From contig JAJZRM010000116.1 in the NCBI GenBank assembly GCA_021802685.1, positions 1 to 8,085 on the forward strand: DNA of 8,085 nt, read 5' to 3'. The position numbers and the translations under genes are program-made. The notes under the pieces were generated by a model, which was not told the origin of the DNA, searched no databases, and saw nothing but the letters and a program-made list of their open reading frames with translations. The stretch is from Deltaproteobacteria bacterium (GTDB lineage Bacteria; Desulfobacterota; Deferrimicrobia; Deferrimicrobiales; Deferrimicrobiaceae). Of the stretch, positions 5,413 to 8,085 are shown in pieces (the stretch's first letter is position 1; each line of letters begins with the position of its first letter).

Positions 5413-7617
5413 TCAGTCGAAAAACTCCATCGAAACCGCGCGGACGAGGATTTTCTTCAACCCGTAGACCGGGAAACGGGCGATGATCTTCCGGTCCGCC
5501 CCTTCCCCCTCGACCGCCTCGACCTTCCCTTCCCCGAAGATGGGGTGGCGCACCTTGCGGGGCGTTCCGGAAGGAACCCGCTCCTCCCGCTCGTACCGCG
5601 GCTCGCCCGTCCGGAGCGGCGTACGGGTTCCCGCCCCCGGCGCCCCCTCCCATTTCACGAGGGACGCCGGCAGATCGTACAGGAACCGGGACGGGACCGT
5701 ATCCCGGAAGGAGCCGAAGAGGTTCCGCCGTCGGGCCAGGGAAAGGAACGCCTTCTCCCGGGCGCGCGTCAGTCCCACGTAGAAGAGGCGCCGTTCCTCC
5801 TCCATCTCCTCCTTCGACTCCATGGACCGCGAATGCGGAAGCAATCCGTCTTCCAGCCCCACAAGGAAAACGACGTCGAACTCCAGTCCCTTGGCGTTGT
5901 GCAGCGTCATCAGGCGCACCGCCTCGGACTCCTCCCCCCCCGCCTCCTCCGCCGCCAGCGTCATCTTCTCCAGAAACTCGCGGAGCGCCTCCTCGCCCGT
6001 GCCGGGAAACCCTTCGGCCACGCGGAACAGTTCCCGGACGTTCTCGAGGTCTTCCTCTTTCCCCGCGCCGTCCCGCCCCTGCCCGGGAGCGCTCGCCGCC
6101 GCCTCCAGCGCCTCCAGGTACCCGGCGCCCTTCAGGAGGGCGTACAGCGCCTCGGCGGGGGACATCTGCGCGAGCTCGGAAAGCCACAGGCCGCGGAAGG
6201 CGAACAATGGCGCGAGGCCCGGGATGCGGAGGAGCGCGTCCGACAGGGGGACGCCTTCCCGCCGCGCCGCCTCCCGCGCCTTGTTCAGCGTCACGTCTCC
6301 CACGCCGCGCCTGGGAAACTTGAGAAGCCTCTTCAGGGACACCGCGTCTTCGGGATGCAGGAACCATTTCAGGTACGATACCGCGTCGCGCACCGCCGCG
6401 CGCTCATAGAAGGAAAGGGCGCCCCGCAGGACATACGGGATCCGAAGCATCCGCAACGCGTCCTCGATCGCCCGGGACTGGGCGTTCACGCGGTAAAAGA
6501 CCGCGATCCCCGTGGGCGGGGCTCCTGCGCGGATCTCCCGGGAAACGGCCGACGCAACCTCCCGTCCCTCCACCTCCTGGTCGGGATAGACGGCCATCGC
6601 CGGGGGGTCGCCTCCTTCCCTCGAAGGGACGATCACCTTGTCCCGGCGCAACTTGTTCTTGCCGATGAGCGCGCCGGCCACGGAGAGGATCGCGGCGCGG
6701 CTGCGGTAGTTCGTCGACAGGTGGATCACCTGCGCACCCGGGTAACGGCGCTCGAAGGAGCGCATCGGGCCCGCGGAGGCGCCCCGCCACCCGTAGATCG
6801 ACTGGTCCTCGTCCCCCACGGCGCAGAACGAATCCGCCCCCAGCGCGATCAGCTCGGTGAGTTCCGCCTGGGCGCCGTCGACATCCTGGAACTCGTCCAC
6901 GAGGAAGTGCCGGAAATCGGCCCGCACGGAGCCGAGGACATCGGGCGCGCCCCGCAGCAGCGTGACGGGCAGCCGGATCAGGTCCGTGAAATCCACCGCG
7001 GCGGCCTCTTCGAGCGCCGCCGCGTACGCTTTCCCCACCTGTTCCGCCATGGTGACGAACCGCCACCCCGCCGCCAGCGCCGCGGCCTCCACGGAGACGC
7101 CGTCGCGTTTCGACCGTTCGATGAGCCACGCGAACTTCGACGGGGGGAATTTCTTTTCGTCGATGTTCAGGTCCTTCAGGATCTGCTTCAGCAGATCGAG
7201 CTGGTCGCGAACGTCGTAGATGACGAACCGCGGGGAAAGGCCGATGCGGTCCCCGTGTTTCCGAAGCAGCGCGGCGCCGAAGGCGTGGAACGTTCCCAGC
7301 CACGGGAGGTGCGGCGACCGCGGGCCGGCCCCGGGGAAGGCACGGGCCATCCGGTCCCCCACGGAAGGGGTCCCGCCCTCCGAGAGCGCCTTCACCACCC
7401 GATCCCGCATCTCCCCCGCCGCCCGGTTGGTGAAGGTGATCCCGAGGATGCTCCGCCCCGGGACGCCGTCGTGGATCAGCCGGAGGATGCGGGCGACGAT
7501 CGCGCGGGTCTTGCCGGACCCGGCGCCCGCCACGAGCAGAAGCGGCCCGCCGTCGTGGAGGACGGCCCGGCGCTGGTCGGGATCGAGCGAGGTGAAAATG
7601 GGGTCGGAAAGCGTCAC
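5413..7617 (-). CDS. pcrA: ATP-dependent 3'-5' DNA helicase, PcrA/UvrD family
   Basis: Superfamily 1A helicase that unwinds DNA 3' to 5' in nucleotide excision repair, mismatch repair and clearing of stalled replication or transcription complexes. From the GTG at 7617 it has 734 residues, the size of PcrA/UvrD. All motifs are present: Q motif with Gln15 (LDPDQRRAV), Walker A AGAGSGKT (30-37), Ia ITFTNRAAGEM (60-70), Ib GTFHAFG (108-114), II FLVDEFQD (238-245), III AVGDEDQSIYGWRGA (266-280), IV LSTNYRS (300-306), V MTLHNAKGLEFD (570-581) and VI RLFYVGLTRAREK (610-622). The C-terminal HPIFGEGKV segment (about 691-728) is the PcrA-type Tudor-like domain that contacts RNA polymerase. A longer reading to an ATG at 7752 adds 45 residues of unrelated sequence and overlaps the divergent gene. 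The GTG has GGAGGAA nine bases upstream, so it is preferred. A run of eight G (coding strand, 5934-5941) lies between motifs IV and V without breaking the frame. Confidence 0.96.
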   Translation of the reverse strand: MTLSDPIFTSLDPDQRRAVLHDGGPLLLVAGAGSGKTRAIVARILRLIHDGVPGRSILGITFTNRAAGEMRDRVVKALSEGGTPSVGDRMARAFPGAGPRSPHLPWLGTFHAFGAALLRKHGDRIGLSPRFVIYDVRDQLDLLKQILKDLNIDEKKFPPSKFAWLIERSKRDGVSVEAAALAAGWRFVTMAEQVGKAYAAALEEAAAVDFTDLIRLPVTLLRGAPDVLGSVRADFRHFLVDEFQDVDGAQAELTELIALGADSFCAVGDEDQSIYGWRGASAGPMRSFERRYPGAQVIHLSTNYRSRAAILSVAGALIGKNKLRRDKVIVPSREGGDPPAMAVYPDQEVEGREVASAVSREIRAGAPPTGIAVFYRVNAQSRAIEDALRMLRIPYVLRGALSFYERAAVRDAVSYLKWFLHPEDAVSLKRLLKFPRRGVGDVTLNKAREAARREGVPLSDALLRIPGLAPLFAFRGLWLSELAQMSPAEALYALLKGAGYLEALEAAASAPGQGRDGAGKEEDLENVRELFRVAEGFPGTGEEALREFLEKMTLAAEEAGGEESEAVRLMTLHNAKGLEFDVVFLVGLEDGLLPHSRSMESKEEMEEERRLFYVGLTRAREKAFLSLARRRNLFGSFRDTVPSRFLYDLPASLVKWEGAPGAGTRTPLRTGEPRYEREERVPSGTPRKVRHPIFGEGKVEAVEGEGADRKIIARFPVYGLKKILVRAVSMEFFD

Positions 7618-7626
7618 GTCGACTGG

Positions 7627-7633
7627 TTCCTCC
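7627..7633 (-). promoter_or_regulatory. Ribosome binding site deciding the GTG start of the helicase
   Basis: GGAGGAA on the minus strand, nine bases before the GTG at 7617. It is part of the perfect 12-bp palindrome TCCTCCGGAGGA (7628-7639), so the site could pair with itself in the transcript, although a palindrome without a loop folds poorly. Confidence 0.7.
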
Positions 7634-7717
7634 GGAGGAGCGATACAGGATACCGCATCAACGGGCAACGCGGAAGCATCTCTCTCATATGAAGTGATTT
7701 CTCGAGAGGTCTTCCGG
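7634..7717. promoter_or_regulatory. Divergent promoter region between the helicase and VOC genes
   Basis: Both flanking genes are transcribed outward, so their promoters should lie here or overlap their starts. For the helicase, TTGCCC followed by 17 bases and TATCGC is the best pair, and it is weak at the -10. For the VOC gene no convincing pair is seen. GAGAGG (7703-7708) is a likely ribosome site nine bases before the ATG at 7718. Confidence 0.3.
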
Positions 7718-8085
7718 ATGAAGCCGTTTCGCCTGCCCGACGCCGTCTGCATGGGGTCCGTTCGACTTCGGGTCTCCGACCTGACGCGGTCCCTCGCCTT
7801 TTACGAGGGAACGCTGGGCTTCCGGGAGGGGAAAAGGGACGGCCCGTCATCGTTCCTGTCCGCGACGGGCGAGCCGCCGTACCCGATCGTATTGTCGGAA
7901 TCCCCCTTGGCCGTTCCGAAACCTCGCGGGACCACCGGGTTGTACCATGTGGCACTCCGGCTGCCCGACCGGAAGGGGCTCGCCCGGGCGGTCGCCCGCC
8001 TCCTGTCCCGGCGGTGCCCGATGCAAGGATTCGCAGACCACCGCGTGAGCGAGGCGGTGTACCTTGCGGACCCGGACGGGATCAT
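7718..8085 (+). CDS. VOC-superfamily protein (glyoxalase / extradiol dioxygenase fold), 3' end cut by window
   Basis: Member of the vicinal oxygen chelate superfamily, nearest by motif to the CatE/YfiE-like catechol-2,3-dioxygenase branch, though the reaction cannot be assigned. The ATG at 7718 opens 122 codons that run off the right edge. The first beta-alpha-beta-beta-beta module includes SVRLRVSDLTRSLAFYEGTLGF-like text (14-35; written here only as a label of the segment), with the typical SDL...SLAFY...LGF pattern. The second module includes GLYHVALRLPDR (74-85), with His77 at a metal-ligand position, and the family-typical segment DHRVSEAVYLADPDG (107-121). The first-module ligand, normally His in a GHVHL-like strand, is Ser14 here, with Arg16 two residues later. 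The third ligand, usually Glu near the C-terminus, lies outside the window. The gene diverges from the helicase, 100 bp between starts. The fold is secure and the function open. Confidence 0.85.
   Translation, partial: MKPFRLPDAVCMGSVRLRVSDLTRSLAFYEGTLGFREGKRDGPSSFLSATGEPPYPIVLSESPLAVPKPRGTTGLYHVALRLPDRKGLARAVARLLSRRCPMQGFADHRVSEAVYLADPDGI

Noticed and set aside
5545..7692. A 715-codon plus-strand open reading frame opposite the helicase
   Set aside because: Its product is dominated by Arg, His, Pro and Gly without domains. It is the expected antisense shadow of a GC-rich gene with strong third-position bias, and all SF1 helicase motifs are on the minus strand.
1..8085. A defence island, mobile element, CRISPR array or biosynthetic cluster
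   Set aside because: No transposase, integrase, repeat-spacer pattern, tRNA attachment site or defence or biosynthetic domain was found; gene content is largely housekeeping with uniform composition.

Overview
The window is a compact, GC-rich bacterial chromosomal segment. Every recognisable gene is an ordinary bacterial type: gatCA, an rlmL-like rRNA methyltransferase, a BchI-like AAA+ ATPase, an ECF sigma factor with a zinc-finger anti-sigma factor, a PcrA/UvrD helicase and a VOC-fold protein. Genes favour G or C at third codon positions, GTG starts are used at least twice, and strong Shine-Dalgarno (SD) sequences are common. Using the GatCAB route implies indirect synthesis of Asn-tRNA and/or Gln-tRNA. 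This fits a high-GC Gram-negative lineage such as Desulfobacterota/Deltaproteobacteria or a relative, but nothing here fixes the taxonomy. No tRNA, rRNA, CRISPR array, insertion sequence or phage gene was seen.

Layout. (1) Positions 1-1386, minus strand: gatC followed by gatA, which runs off the left edge; gatB may lie beyond it. A plausible sigma-70 promoter precedes gatC. (2) 1534-2664, plus strand: an rlmL-like THUMP methyltransferase, divergent from gatC. (3) 2683-3705, minus strand: a Mg/Co-chelatase-type AAA+ ATPase without its usual partner subunits, converging with rlmL across an 18-bp gap. Its 139-bp upstream region holds a perfect TATAAT box and a 16-bp-period direct repeat. (4) 3845-4967, minus strand: a two-gene operon of ECF sigma factor and cytoplasmic anti-sigma factor, separated by 4 bp. 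(5) 5229-5390, plus strand: a 53-residue single-pass membrane protein behind a good promoter. (6) 5413-7617, minus strand: a PcrA/UvrD helicase whose start is reassigned to a GTG with a strong SD. (7) 7718 to the right edge, plus strand: a VOC (glyoxalase/extradiol dioxygenase fold) protein, truncated by the window.

Most of the window is housekeeping: tRNA amidation, rRNA methylation and DNA repair. The most distinctive part is 2683-5390. There an anti-sigma factor with two H-x3-C-x2-C zinc motifs sits next to its sigma factor, an orphan chelatase ATPase with its own Cys4 cluster lies downstream, and a small membrane protein diverges from the sigma gene. A link between these is a hypothesis only. 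I found no demonstrable new multi-gene system.
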